A program made the position numbers and the translations under genes. 64,000 bases of DNA, from contig JBBQKU010000018.1 of NCBI GenBank assembly GCA_038327195.1, positions 10,507 through 74,506 on the forward strand. The letters are read 5' to 3'. The notes below the pieces were generated by a model. That model searched no databases, was not told the origin of the DNA, and saw only the letters and a program-made list of their open reading frames with translations. The number at the start of each line of letters is the position of its first letter. Positions within the stretch are counted from its first letter, which is position 1. Positions 42,835-51,970 of the stretch are shown piece by piece. The stretch is from UBA4416 sp038327195. Lineage in GTDB: Bacteria > Bacteroidota > Bacteroidia > B-17B0 > Aurantibacillaceae.

Positions 42835-42863
42835 TTGTTGATAAAAGATTTTTATTATCTTTG
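42835..42863 (+). promoter_or_regulatory. L31 promoter (TTG-18-TATCTTTG)
   Basis: TTG at 42835-42837, an 18-base spacer and TATCTTTG at 42856-42863 fit both promoter boxes. The leader is about 32 bases. Confidence 0.65.
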
Positions 42864-42899
42864 CCTTCCAAAATTTCGAATAATATAATTTAAAATAAA

Positions 42900-43148
42900 A
42901 TGAAAGCAGAAATTCACCCAGAAAATTACCGTTTAGTTGTATTCAAAGATATGTCTAACGGATATACTTTTTTAACAAAATCTTGTTCAGATACTAAAGA
43001 TACTATTGTACATGAAGATGGTGTTGAATATCCATTAGTAAAATTAGATATTTCAATGACTTCTCACCCGTTTTATACTGGTAAACATATGTTAGTTGAT
43101 ACAGCTGGACGTATTGATAAATTTAAAACTCGTTACGCTAAAAAATAA
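42900..43148 (+). CDS. rpmE2: Ribosomal protein L31 type B
   Basis: This 82-residue large-subunit protein is the zinc-free (type B) form: MKAEIHPENYRLVVFKDMSNG, FLTKSC and ISMTSHPFYTGKHM with VDTAGRIDKFKTRY at the end. It has one cysteine instead of the four that bind zinc in type A. It bridges the two ribosomal subunits. It has its own promoter and terminator. Type B forms are often induced by zinc limitation in other bacteria; I see no obvious Zur site here. Confidence 0.97.
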   Translation: MKAEIHPENYRLVVFKDMSNGYTFLTKSCSDTKDTIVHEDGVEYPLVKLDISMTSHPFYTGKHMLVDTAGRIDKFKTRYAKK

Positions 43149-43169
43149 TTTTAGCAAATTATTTGTGTT

Positions 43170-43203
43170 AAATCCATTCGCTAACTAGCGGATGGATTTT
43201 TTA
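43170..43203 (+). terminator. Terminator of rpmE2
   Basis: AAATCCATTCGCT pairs with AGCGGATGGATTT (one wobble pair) over a four-base loop and runs into T residues. It lies 21 bases after the rpmE2 stop codon. Confidence 0.9.
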
Positions 43204-43220
43204 TTTATACCTTAGCTTTA

Positions 43221-44258
43221 ATGAGATTCTTATTTTTATATACTGAAATTGCAGAATATTTTATTGCTTGTTGTAATCAGTTGGCGGAACATGGTGATGT
43301 ACATATTATACGTTGGCCAGTAAATAAAGAAGCTCCTTTTAATTTTTCGGAAAACCATAAATTGAAAATTTATTCTAAAACTGATTATGATTTTAATGGT
43401 TTAGAAAATTTAGTTAAAGAAATTGACCCAACTGTTATTATTTGTAGCGGATGGATAGATAAGGACTATTTAAAAATTTCTAAAAAATATTTTAAATCAA
43501 TCCCAACAATAATGACCTGTGATACGCATTGGCGTGGTGATTTGAAGCAACGCATTGCAATGTTTTTAAGCAGATTTACATTATTAAAAATGTTTTCACA
43601 TGCTTGGGTTCCTGGAGAAATCCAAAAAAAATATGTACTAAATTTAGGCTTTAAAGAAAGTCATGTTGAGAAAGGTTTTTATAGTTGTGATTTAAATTTA
43701 TTCGAAAAAACATATCAAAATCAAAAAGCAGAAAAGGAATTTAATTTCCCAAAACGTTTTTTATTTGTTGGACGATATTACGATTTTAAAGGTGTTACAG
43801 AACTTTGGCAGGCGTTTATTGAAATACAAAATGAGCAAGCAAATGAATGGGAACTATGGTGTTTGGGCATTGGCGATATTGAGCCAATTAAACATCCTAA
43901 AATAAAACATTTTGGATTTATACAACCAAAAGATATTGAATATTACACGGCACAAACAGGCGTATTTATTTTACCTAGTAGAAAAGAACCATGGGGAGTT
44001 GTTGTGCATGAGTTTGCAGCCTCAGGGTTTCCTTTGCTATTAAGCAATAGAATAGGGGCCAAAGAGCAGTTTTTAATTGAGGGAAAAAACGGCTTTGAAT
44101 TTGAAGCAGAAAATGTATTGAGTATTAAACAGACTTTGAAAAAAATTATAAAATTAGATGCCACTCAATTAATAGCCATGAGTAAACTGTCGAACGAATT
44201 ATCAAAATCTAATTCTCCTGAATTATGGGTACATAATTTATTGAAAATGTGCTCTTAG
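43221..44258 (+). CDS. GT4 family glycosyltransferase
   Basis: This 345-residue enzyme has the GT-B fold. The N-terminal half carries CSGWIDKDY and MTCDTHWRGD, and the C-terminal half has FVGRYYDFKGVTELW, CLGIGDIEPIKHPKIKHFGF and SRKEPWGVVVHEFAASGFPL with the E-x7-E donor-sugar motif. It should transfer a sugar from a nucleotide donor in the cytoplasm, probably to a surface glycan. It starts 17 bases after the rpmE2 terminator and is not in a polysaccharide locus. Confidence 0.9.
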   Translation: MRFLFLYTEIAEYFIACCNQLAEHGDVHIIRWPVNKEAPFNFSENHKLKIYSKTDYDFNGLENLVKEIDPTVIICSGWIDKDYLKISKKYFKSIPTIMTCDTHWRGDLKQRIAMFLSRFTLLKMFSHAWVPGEIQKKYVLNLGFKESHVEKGFYSCDLNLFEKTYQNQKAEKEFNFPKRFLFVGRYYDFKGVTELWQAFIEIQNEQANEWELWCLGIGDIEPIKHPKIKHFGFIQPKDIEYYTAQTGVFILPSRKEPWGVVVHEFAASGFPLLLSNRIGAKEQFLIEGKNGFEFEAENVLSIKQTLKKIIKLDATQLIAMSKLSNELSKSNSPELWVHNLLKMCS

Positions 44259-44363
44259 TTTTATAATGGTTTTAATAAATTCATTTGTTATTAATTGTTG
44301 AAAAAAGGTAAGAAGCCAAATCAGATATTTACGATTTTGAAAATGATTTTAAAGTAGATAAAT

Positions 44364-44408
44364 AAAAAAAACTCCAATCGAAATTTTAATTCAATTGGAG
44401 TCTTTTTT
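44364..44408. terminator. Bidirectional terminator
   Basis: ACTCCAAT with ATTGGAGT, flanked by an A-run and a T-run, lies between the convergent GT4 gene and the large T9SS gene. Confidence 0.85.
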
Positions 44409-44446
44409 GAGTTAAGATTTCGTAATTCTTAAATCGTAATTATTTT

Positions 44447-47374
44447 TTATTCTCTCACCATTTTTTTGCTATCAATTACTTTACCATCAGCAACAAGTGT
44501 GTAGTGATATAAACCTGCGCTTAAATCGCTTGCAAATACATTTACTTTGCCTTTGCCACGTGTTTTAATATCTACCGTTTGTATCACTTGGCCTGTGTTA
44601 TTGTAAAATAAAATTTGTGCTTTACCAACACTAGCAGGCACGTTGTAATTAATAGTTGTTTGTTCAGCAAAAGGATTTGGAACATTTTGACTTAATACAA
44701 TTGCATCTTTATCACTCAATTCAACATCTAAAGAGTTTACAGGATTGCTTTTGCGAGAAGCAATCTCACAACAACCGTTTATTAAATTGGTTAAGTTTGT
44801 TAGTTGTGTTTGCACTGCATTATTAATACTATCTTGCTTTGATGCCACTTTAAGTAAGCTATCAATTTTCACTTGTTGTTCTTGAATTGCTCTTGTTAAA
44901 AGTCCGCTCATTGCTTTATAATTTACTGTTTTTAAAACTACCGAAGGGTTTATAATTGCACCTAAACTATCTAACTTTGCTGGCACGCGAATGGTGTCAA
45001 CCAATTCGGGATATACAGTTTGTAATTGTTGGGCAATAAAACCATAATCTAGTTTTGGAGAAAAACTTAATTGAGGCACGCCCGTGTTTGTAAAGTTATA
45101 CGACACTGGATTTAATGTTTTAATTTTTGCTAAAGCATTAAAATTATTAATGTTGTTTTTAACTAAAGCATCACTTAAACCAGTATTGGTTAATGAAGCT
45201 TGCATCGTATTTTGACGCTTATTTATATCTTGAATTGCCGAAATCGTTAAAGGAATTAAGCCAGTATAATTTAATGCTTTAAGCGAAACAGATGGTGTTA
45301 TAACTGTACCTAGCGTATCATAAGATGCTGGCACAATAACTTCTTTAACTAAAGTTGGAAATAAAACAGCAACCTCTTGCGCTATTAAACCAAATGTTTT
45401 AGCGGTATCTACGTTTAATTGTGGTGCGTAAGCATTATTTAAATTATAGCTTACAGGGCGTAATCTTAATAATAAATCTAATGGCTTAGCCAAGGTTACA
45501 ACATTTGTTTTTATGTTTTTGTCTGAGGTTATTAATGCACCAGCAGGTAATGTTCCAATTCCATTAATAAAAACATTTCCATTAAAATAACCTGCGTAAT
45601 CCGAGCTTGTTATTGCACCTGCTGGAGCACTTGCGTAAATTCCAATATTACTGTTCATTGCACCACTTGCTTGGAATGTACCAGCAGTATTATTATTACC
45701 GCCAATTGCGAGTGCGTTAGATAAAATACCTGTATTGTTTGAGCCAACAATTACAGCTGAATTTACATTAGTTATTATACCATAGTTCATACTTGAATTT
45801 GAGTTGCTTATTGTAAATAAACCTGCTGTGCTGTTAGAAGTACCATTAGCTGATGTAAATTTACCACCAATATTTTGTGCTGAAGCTGCTGATAAAAAAA
45901 CACTTTTGCCTTCAACGCCTACTGCTTGTGCATTTGGCCCCTGTGCTTCGGCTTCGCCATATACGCCTATTGTTGTAATATTAAATGCATTATTATGAGT
46001 TTTACCGTATACAGCGTAAGGTGTTGAGGTAAAAGTACCATTTGTAGAAAAACTTCCTGCGGTTCTTAATTTATCATTTTCAACATATAAACGTGCTGAG
46101 TTTGTTGCGCAAGCTGTTTTCCCAATATTTACCTGAGATGTAGATAATGCTGGCATGGTAAAATTAAAATTAAATGCGGGTGTCATTTCTATTTGGTAAT
46201 TACCTAATAATGGAACTACTGTTGCACCACAAATATTACCTAAACCAGATACTGTTGGTGTGTTAGTTACTAAAATTACATCGCCATTTGCATCAACGGA
46301 TAATACCTTATTTGTTACTAAGGTATTTGTAGTTGATGTACTTTTTAAATCAGTAAAACGCAAACCTGCCCAACCTGTGCCTCCAAAGCCATTTGCTGTT
46401 GCTGAGCCTGCAAATTGTGAATTTATTTCAACTGTATTACCTGGCGTGTTTGTATTAATACCAATGTAACGTTGTTTTAAATCTTTAAATGGCGTGGTTG
46501 CTTGTGTGTTATCACGCGAATTAATAAATAAATGGCCAGTTGCCATTGGTTGAAACTCACTGAATTTACCTGTTGTGATAATTGTAAGTGGAGATGTTGG
46601 ATCTTGCTGTGTATGGGTTAATCTTAACAAAGGATTACCATTTATGCCAGCAGCTGTTTTATCTGATAGTATTTCGAGTCTACGTGCAGGGTCTTTAGTA
46701 AATGGTGCTTCTACTAAGTTGTTGAAATAATTACCAATTCCTATTTTACCTAGCGTATTCATTCGCATAACTTCTAAGCCATCTGGATTACCAGCATAAC
46801 CAGGGTCGCCAGATGGTGCAGTAAATATAAAACGCATATAATTTCTGATAGCTCCATATGCTGCCGAATTATCGCCCCAATTAATTACACCATCTGCAGC
46901 GCTTGCTGGCTCAGTTTTCATACCAACATATAATTGATTAAATCCTTCATAATTAAATGTACCTACCTGCATCCAATTACGCCAACCGCCTACAAAATTA
47001 GGATTGCCATTTGAAATTGTTAATAAAGCAGCTGGCCTCGTAACTGGTGAAGATGGGTTTAAATTAATAGCTACACCTCCACCAAATGGCGTACTTGAAC
47101 CGCCAGAACCTAAACTACCTGCCGTATTCCAAGTATCATCAAAAACTATCATCCTTTGTTTACCTGATGTATAATGGTAAACTGGGCTGTTCCACATTGT
47201 CCCGAAGATGTTGGCAGTTGCGGGTGTTGCACCAACAGGAAAATTACCACCTCTGTACCATGCAGAATTAGCATTATTAGGAACTGTAAATGGGGCTGGT
47301 GGTGCCCCAATTGGTGTTTGTGCATCAGATAATAAATTTAATCCAATGCAAATTACTGTTAATTTTAATTTCAT
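44447..47374 (-). CDS. Large T9SS secreted protein with two S74-like chaperone modules
   Basis: This 975-residue protein has a signal peptide ending near SDAQ and an N-terminal low-complexity region rich in threonine, asparagine and glycine. Residues about 614-725 resemble the peptidase S74 (intramolecular chaperone) module: ITSDKNIKTNV gives S617, D618 and K622, and SYNLN plus FGLIAQEV follow. A second copy at about 737-840 (FGFIAQQL-like YGFIAQQLQTVYPELV) lacks the serine. The module normally trims or folds trimeric fibers. A coiled-coil-like segment is followed by NVPNPFAEQTT (897-), a T9SS type A sorting domain. It may form fibers on the surface. Confidence 0.83.
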   Translation of the reverse strand: MKLKLTVICIGLNLLSDAQTPIGAPPAPFTVPNNANSAWYRGGNFPVGATPATANIFGTMWNSPVYHYTSGKQRMIVFDDTWNTAGSLGSGGSSTPFGGGVAINLNPSSPVTRPAALLTISNGNPNFVGGWRNWMQVGTFNYEGFNQLYVGMKTEPASAADGVINWGDNSAAYGAIRNYMRFIFTAPSGDPGYAGNPDGLEVMRMNTLGKIGIGNYFNNLVEAPFTKDPARRLEILSDKTAAGINGNPLLRLTHTQQDPTSPLTIITTGKFSEFQPMATGHLFINSRDNTQATTPFKDLKQRYIGINTNTPGNTVEINSQFAGSATANGFGGTGWAGLRFTDLKSTSTTNTLVTNKVLSVDANGDVILVTNTPTVSGLGNICGATVVPLLGNYQIEMTPAFNFNFTMPALSTSQVNIGKTACATNSARLYVENDKLRTAGSFSTNGTFTSTPYAVYGKTHNNAFNITTIGVYGEAEAQGPNAQAVGVEGKSVFLSAASAQNIGGKFTSANGTSNSTAGLFTISNSNSSMNYGIITNVNSAVIVGSNNTGILSNALAIGGNNNTAGTFQASGAMNSNIGIYASAPAGAITSSDYAGYFNGNVFINGIGTLPAGALITSDKNIKTNVVTLAKPLDLLLRLRPVSYNLNNAYAPQLNVDTAKTFGLIAQEVAVLFPTLVKEVIVPASYDTLGTVITPSVSLKALNYTGLIPLTISAIQDINKRQNTMQASLTNTGLSDALVKNNINNFNALAKIKTLNPVSYNFTNTGVPQLSFSPKLDYGFIAQQLQTVYPELVDTIRVPAKLDSLGAIINPSVVLKTVNYKAMSGLLTRAIQEQQVKIDSLLKVASKQDSINNAVQTQLTNLTNLINGCCEIASRKSNPVNSLDVELSDKDAIVLSQNVPNPFAEQTTINYNVPASVGKAQILFYNNTGQVIQTVDIKTRGKGKVNVFASDLSAGLYHYTLVADGKVIDSKKMVRE

Positions 47375-47388
47375 AATTAATAAGTTTT

Positions 47389-48381
47389 TTACCTCACTAA
47401 TTGAACAAAGCCTTTTTCTTTTTTATATGCTGCTGTAGCAACAAAATAATACGTCCCATCATCACAATCATTTCCTTGCTTATCTTTACCATCCCAACTT
47501 TTGTGAATACTATTTGATTGAAAAATAGTATCACCCCACCGATTATAAATTGATATATTAAAATTTAAGGTATCACACATTTCAAGTTTAAATTCATCAT
47601 TTATTTTGTCGTTATTTGGAGTAAATACATTTGGTATATTAACATTACATGGTAATTCTTTTAATGTTAAGCCATCAACATAATAATAGCTCAAAATGCG
47701 ATAATATGGATTAAATGAATCGTAATGATTATTTAACGTGTCAATTGTTTCGTTTTCAAAATAACCAATTGTTAAATATTCTTCGTTTCCATTTGATTCA
47801 AAACTACCCTCAATTTTAATCCAATTAAGTGTATCGGATAAAAACATTGTTTTATTGACAATTTGTGGGCTTTCAAAAATTGGAGCAAAAGTATTTGCTG
47901 TATAATTACTACTGCTAAACAAAGCGCCAACCTTTATTAGACTATGGGTGTTAGATAAGCCACTAGAAGAAACATAAAAACTAAAATTATACATTTTATT
48001 ATTTTCTAATTTTTGAACAAGTCTAGTTTGAATATATTCTCTGTAAATATATGGCTGTCCAGATCCCGAATCTACAATGCTGGCAAAAAAACCACAATAT
48101 CCATTTCCATTATAGGGTTGTTGATATCCTAGTAAATTTTTAGGTACTCCAGCTAATTTAGTTCCTGAATTATTACATATATTAAAATAGTCAGAGGTGG
48201 CTAGTTTTGTTGGTGCAGTCCAGCCTAGGCAGTGTTCTATTTGTAAATCTCCTGGCGTAGATGGATTTAAAGGGCACATGTCATAAATTTCAAAATCGCC
48301 GTTATATACTAAGTTAGTTTGCGTTTTAGCTTCACAGCAAAACAGCATTATAAAAAGAAAAATATAAAAAGGTTTATTCAA
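47389..48381 (-). CDS. T9SS type B sorted protein
   Basis: This 330-residue protein has a signal peptide (about 1-21), an N-terminal module beginning TNLVYNGDFEIYDMCP of a kind common in Bacteroidota gliding-associated secreted proteins, and a C-terminal type B (CHU-C) sorting domain. The domain shows IPNVFTPNNDKINDEFK, ISIYNRWGDTIFQS, KSWDGKDKQGNDCDDGTYYF and a final QLVR. The enzyme activity, if any, is unknown. It precedes the S74-bearing protein by 14 bases, so the two are probably made together. Confidence 0.88.
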   Translation of the reverse strand: MNKPFYIFLFIMLFCCEAKTQTNLVYNGDFEIYDMCPLNPSTPGDLQIEHCLGWTAPTKLATSDYFNICNNSGTKLAGVPKNLLGYQQPYNGNGYCGFFASIVDSGSGQPYIYREYIQTRLVQKLENNKMYNFSFYVSSSGLSNTHSLIKVGALFSSSNYTANTFAPIFESPQIVNKTMFLSDTLNWIKIEGSFESNGNEEYLTIGYFENETIDTLNNHYDSFNPYYRILSYYYVDGLTLKELPCNVNIPNVFTPNNDKINDEFKLEMCDTLNFNISIYNRWGDTIFQSNSIHKSWDGKDKQGNDCDDGTYYFVATAAYKKEKGFVQLVR

Positions 48382-48825
48382 TTAATAAAGTTTGTTTTTT
48401 AAACAGTTCTCGTCTTCGCTCGAACTGACAATATTACTCTGCTTTATTTTAGCTAAGGGTAGTAAGCAGGAAAAACCTTTGTGTTTGTGTTAGTATTAAC
48501 TTTATTTTACAATAAACTGTTAATACCTTTTCGTTTTTTAACAATGTGTCAGCTACATTCTTATTACTTTTGTAACGGTAAGGGTTAGCAAATTTTTACC
48601 AACAAAAGGGAGGTTGCTTTAAACTAATTGTTTATGTAGCCTCCTTTCTTGTTTTGTATAATGCCCCAAAAACCTTGTTTCATATATATATGGAATTAAG
48701 TGTTTAAGGACAATACCAGTCATAAAAATAAATTTACTTATCTAAGCTAGTGCCTTTTTTTTAATAAACAAATAAAAAGAGTATTATTTAATTGTTGTAA
48801 TTTATAGGTAAATATTAGTTTTTAT
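48382..48825. other. 444-bp intergenic region
   Basis: No gene is seen. It holds a -7 box TACTTTTG (48565-48572) followed by a hairpin pair, the candidate small RNA listed separately. The rest is AT-rich with no repeats I can point to. Confidence 0.5.
48577..48658 (+). ncRNA. Candidate small RNA
   Basis: Downstream of TACTTTTG, about 80 bases end in AAAGGGAGG (48605-48613) pairing with CCTCCTTT (48640-48647, one bulge), with an inner AAAC/GTTT pair and a following TTGTTTTG tract. Promoter and terminator-like hairpin without a coding frame suggest a short RNA. No -33 box and no match to a known RNA. Confidence 0.22.
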
Positions 48826-49047
48826 ATGCTTAATAAAGGTGAAAGAGATAAATTAGTTAAAATTGGAAACGTGATGAGAAAAGAGCGTTTAAAAAACAAT
48901 TTAACCCAAGTGCAAATAGCAAATGAGTTAGGAACTAGTACTAAGCAATATCAACGTATAGAGTATGGTCAAGTAAATACAAGGGTATTAACTATATTTA
49001 AAATAGCTACTATTATAAATATTAACCCTGATAAATTAATAAAATAA
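48826..49047 (+). CDS. Small XRE-type helix-turn-helix protein
   Basis: This 73-residue protein is nearly all one HTH_3 (Cro/C1-like) domain: MRKERLKNNLTQVQIANELGTS, then TKQYQRIEYGQVNTRVLTIFKIA. The N-terminal 16 residues are basic and the C-terminus ends in INPDKLIK. It stands alone on the plus strand after the long intergenic region, with no toxin or phage genes around, so its target is unknown. It could regulate itself or the adjacent genes. Confidence 0.85.
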   Translation: MLNKGERDKLVKIGNVMRKERLKNNLTQVQIANELGTSTKQYQRIEYGQVNTRVLTIFKIATIININPDKLIK

Positions 49048-49090
49048 TTTCTTCACAAATAATTTCCAATAACTACAAAATGCTTTTTAA

Positions 49091-49591
49091 TTACAATGGT
49101 TTAATCAAATCTCGCATTTGCTCCTTCCCAACAGGCATATTTTTTAAATTAGTCAATAGCATAAACGCCCTTTCGAGCCTTAAATTTTTGCTTTTAACTA
49201 TTGTTACATAATTTAAAATATAGCGTTGTTTGCCTGGTGTTAATTTATCAAATCGTTTTTTCATTTCAGGATCTTGTAAAAAAAGTTCAGCAATTTCTTC
49301 AGCTAATTCAACTCCATATTCACTTTCATCTTTTGTAATTGTAACATAAACAGTGTCTCCAATATTTATATTTAATTCCTTCATACGCTTTGTATTGATG
49401 GAAACATATGCTCTCCCTTCTCCTAAGGCCATTAAACCACATTGAAATTTTATTAGTTTATTGACTTCACAAATGAGTCTTTGTTTGCCAATACCTCCAA
49501 TTTTTTTCACTACCGTTTCTGGAATTTCTAAGTAACTTGTTTTTAAGTAGCTTAAAATATCAATATGTGTTTTAAATGAAATGGCTTTCAT
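49091..49591 (-). CDS. DUF1905 / YdeI-OmdA family protein
   Basis: This 166-residue protein shows both halves of the family: an N-terminal DUF1905 beta-barrel-like segment (YLEIPETVVKKIGG, GRAYVSINTKRMKELNINIGDTVYVTI) and a C-terminal YdeI/OmdA region, RFDKLTPGKQRYILNYVTIVKSKNLRLERA. Related proteins have been linked to bacteriocin resistance or OmpD association, but no biochemical activity is established. It is divergent from the XRE gene (40 bases away at the 3' side) and is followed by the terminator of dnaN. Confidence 0.85.
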   Translation of the reverse strand: MKAISFKTHIDILSYLKTSYLEIPETVVKKIGGIGKQRLICEVNKLIKFQCGLMALGEGRAYVSINTKRMKELNINIGDTVYVTITKDESEYGVELAEEIAELFLQDPEMKKRFDKLTPGKQRYILNYVTIVKSKNLRLERAFMLLTNLKNMPVGKEQMRDLIKPL

Positions 49592-49609
49592 ATTAGAATA
49601 AAGGATTCA

Positions 49610-49654
49610 AAAAAAAATCCCGCAAATTCAAATGAATGTTGCGGGATTTTTTTT
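49610..49654. terminator. Terminator between YdeI-like gene and dnaN
   Basis: A 16-bp perfect inverted repeat, whose inner arms are TCCCGCAA and TTGCGGGA around a 13-base loop, has A and T runs outside. It ends dnaN transcription. Confidence 0.93.
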
Positions 49655-49665
49655 ATTTATAATGA

Positions 49666-50787
49666 TTAATTATTTAACATCACGGGCATTACAAGCATTA
49701 ATACGTCTTCTGCAGGATTTGCTTTTTGTGTTGGAACGATAATTCCAGCACGATTTGGAGCACTCATTTCAATTGTAATTTCATCGCTATCTAAATTAGA
49801 AAGCATTTCTAAAACAAATTTAGAATTAAATCCAATTTCCATATCTTCGCCAACGTATGTGCACATTAGTGTTTCGTGCCCTTCATTTGCAAAATCTAAA
49901 TCTTCTGCAGAAAGTGTTAATTGACTTCCTGCTATTTTTAAACGAATTTGGTGCGTTGCTTTATTAGCAAAAACACTCACACGACGAATACCACCTAATA
50001 ATGTTAAGCGATCTACCGTTAGTTTATTTGGATTTTGTTTTGGAATTACCGCTTCGTAGTTTGGATATTTCCCATCAATTAAACGACATACCAAATTGAT
50101 ATTTCCAAAATTGAAATAAGCATTTGTTTTATTAAATTCTACTTTTATTGCATCATCAACACCAGCTAACAAAGTTTTTAAAACGTTTAAAGGTTTTTTA
50201 GGCATTATGAATGAAGCAGATGCACCAGCCTTAGCATCATTACGGGTATAACGAACTAACTTGTGAGCATCAGTTGCAACAAATACTGTATTTTCTTCAT
50301 TAAACTGACAAAACACACCGCTCATTACTGGTCTTAAATCATCATTACCAGTTGCAAAAATTGTTTTATTGATGGCATTTGCTAAAACATCACTTTTTAT
50401 AATGACAGAAGTTGCAGATTCAACTTTTGGAAGTTTTGGGTATTCATCACCATTATGACCTGTTAACGTATAATCACCAGTTTCTGTTTTTAATTTTGCG
50501 CTAAATTTTTTAGTGTCAATTATAAAAGAAATTGGTTGATCAGGTAAATTGCTTAAAGCCTCTAATAATGTTTTTGCTGGTATCGCAATACTTCCGTTTT
50601 CACTAGAATCTACTTTAATACTTGTAGTGATAGTTGTTTCCATATCACTTGCAAATAATGTTAATGAACCATTACTTAACTCAAATAAAAAACAATCTAA
50701 AATTGGAATAGTGTTACTAGTGTTTATAACACCATTTATAGATTTTAAATGTTTTAATAATATAGAAGAAGATACAACAAAGTTCAT
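49666..50787 (-). CDS. dnaN: DNA polymerase III beta subunit (sliding clamp)
   Basis: DnaN forms the ring that holds the replicative polymerase on DNA. The 373-residue length matches the three-domain dimeric clamp. Typical features are NTIPILDCFLFEL, LPKVESATSVIIKSDVL, VFVATDAHKLVR, YPNYEAVIPKQNPN and the C-terminal LMLVMPVMLNN. It is cotranscribed neither with dnaA nor recF here. A -7 box TAAATTTG (minus strand, 50808-50815) lies 20 bases before its ATG. The gliding genes gldF and gldG lie upstream on the same strand. Confidence 0.97.
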   Translation of the reverse strand: MNFVVSSSILLKHLKSINGVINTSNTIPILDCFLFELSNGSLTLFASDMETTITTSIKVDSSENGSIAIPAKTLLEALSNLPDQPISFIIDTKKFSAKLKTETGDYTLTGHNGDEYPKLPKVESATSVIIKSDVLANAINKTIFATGNDDLRPVMSGVFCQFNEENTVFVATDAHKLVRYTRNDAKAGASASFIMPKKPLNVLKTLLAGVDDAIKVEFNKTNAYFNFGNINLVCRLIDGKYPNYEAVIPKQNPNKLTVDRLTLLGGIRRVSVFANKATHQIRLKIAGSQLTLSAEDLDFANEGHETLMCTYVGEDMEIGFNSKFVLEMLSNLDSDEITIEMSAPNRAGIIVPTQKANPAEDVLMLVMPVMLNN

Positions 50788-50807
50788 AGGCTAGAGTTTT
50801 AATAAAC

Positions 50808-50815
50808 CAAATTTA
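50808..50815 (-). promoter_or_regulatory. Candidate -7 box for dnaN
   Basis: TAAATTTG on the minus strand places a start near 50803, 16 bases before the dnaN ATG. It sits in the short gap after the DUF4340 gene; no -33 box is seen. Confidence 0.35.
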
Positions 50816-50938
50816 ATAATATGAAGCAGGTTTATTATAAAAAGCCTAAGCGACTTATACACTTTTTTTTAACAGTTGGGATGATTGAGCATTTTCAGAT
50901 AAAAAGCTATTTCTTTTTAAAAAACTCAGTTTCGGAAT

Positions 50939-51964
50939 TTATTTTCTTTTACCAAAGTATCCATAGGTTTGCAATATTTTGCCAAACACATAATATTGTC
51001 CTAATCCAAAAGCTTTGTTGTTGCTGTATTGAATATAAAGTCTGTCTGGATCATATTTATAATCTACTCCATATTGCTTATTTTTACTAAGGATTGGCGA
51101 TTTATGATATAATTGAACACTTTGTGCTTTTGCATCTCTATCAGTAATTGTAATTGTTGCAAATGGTAAAGCTTTTCTCGAAAGTGAATCTACTAATGCG
51201 CTTTTCTCATCTAACACGTTTTCACAATTTACATTTAAAAAATAGGCAATAAACTGTTTTATTTTATCTTCTTCAAATGCTAGGTCTTTTCCTTTAAGTG
51301 TTTTTAAAGTAAAACGTTGCATACTAATTAAATCGATTATATAAGATGAATCAGGAATTTCATGTAATTCCATTTTTATGGTTTTGATTTGTGGTGGTCT
51401 TATGCTCATCACTAAACGATCTCTCCAGTCTATTTCATCTGTAATAAATCGCGTATTTAAAAAACCTTCAAAGCCAGGGATATGATTGATAAAAGGTTCA
51501 GAATAATTTTCGTTAGTTTCAACATTAGTTAATAACATATACGTTCCTAAATGATCTTGAGTGGTATGTCCAACATAATATTGTTTAACTTTTTGTCCTT
51601 TACTATAAATTTCAACTTTAACTGATTTTGAAGCCATTACTTTAATGACATTTTCTCTTCCAAGTTTTGATACTGGTGATTTTACTTCAACAGTTGCAAT
51701 TGTACGTAATAATGTTTCAACAATATCTGGACGAGCTTTATAAGCATTATTTACCATCCAAACGCCCTTTACCCGATCTAATGTTAAAGATTTGCCATCT
51801 TTATCCGCCATAAATATTTTATCTATTTGAGCAGTATCTTTATATTTAAAATTACTAGCATCTTTATTTAAAGTTGTATTTCCGTTTCTTGTTTTATAAA
51901 AATAAATAGATAGTCCAGCTAAAATTGCTAAAATTAGGATGATAAAAATGGATGATTTTTTCAT
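50939..51964 (-). CDS. DUF4340 domain protein
   Basis: This 341-residue protein has an N-terminal membrane anchor (about 5-22) and a DUF4340 body with DAKAQSVQLYHKSP-type strands, KIDKIFMADKDGKSLTLDRV and GVDYKYDPDRLYIQYSNN. The domain is frequently adjacent to GldG-type transporter genes and probably acts beside that complex in the periplasm. Its role is not established. It lies six bases after gldG, supporting cotranscription. Confidence 0.85.
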   Translation of the reverse strand: MKKSSIFIILILAILAGLSIYFYKTRNGNTTLNKDASNFKYKDTAQIDKIFMADKDGKSLTLDRVKGVWMVNNAYKARPDIVETLLRTIATVEVKSPVSKLGRENVIKVMASKSVKVEIYSKGQKVKQYYVGHTTQDHLGTYMLLTNVETNENYSEPFINHIPGFEGFLNTRFITDEIDWRDRLVMSIRPPQIKTIKMELHEIPDSSYIIDLISMQRFTLKTLKGKDLAFEEDKIKQFIAYFLNVNCENVLDEKSALVDSLSRKALPFATITITDRDAKAQSVQLYHKSPILSKNKQYGVDYKYDPDRLYIQYSNNKAFGLGQYYVFGKILQTYGYFGKRK

Positions 51965-51970
51965 ATAGAA

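Noticed and set aside
50821..51090. Plus-strand reading frame of 89 residues starting ATG 50821
   Set aside because: It lies over the end of the DUF4340 gene on the other strand, has no promoter evidence and encodes a biased, cysteine- and aromatic-rich product typical of antisense frames.
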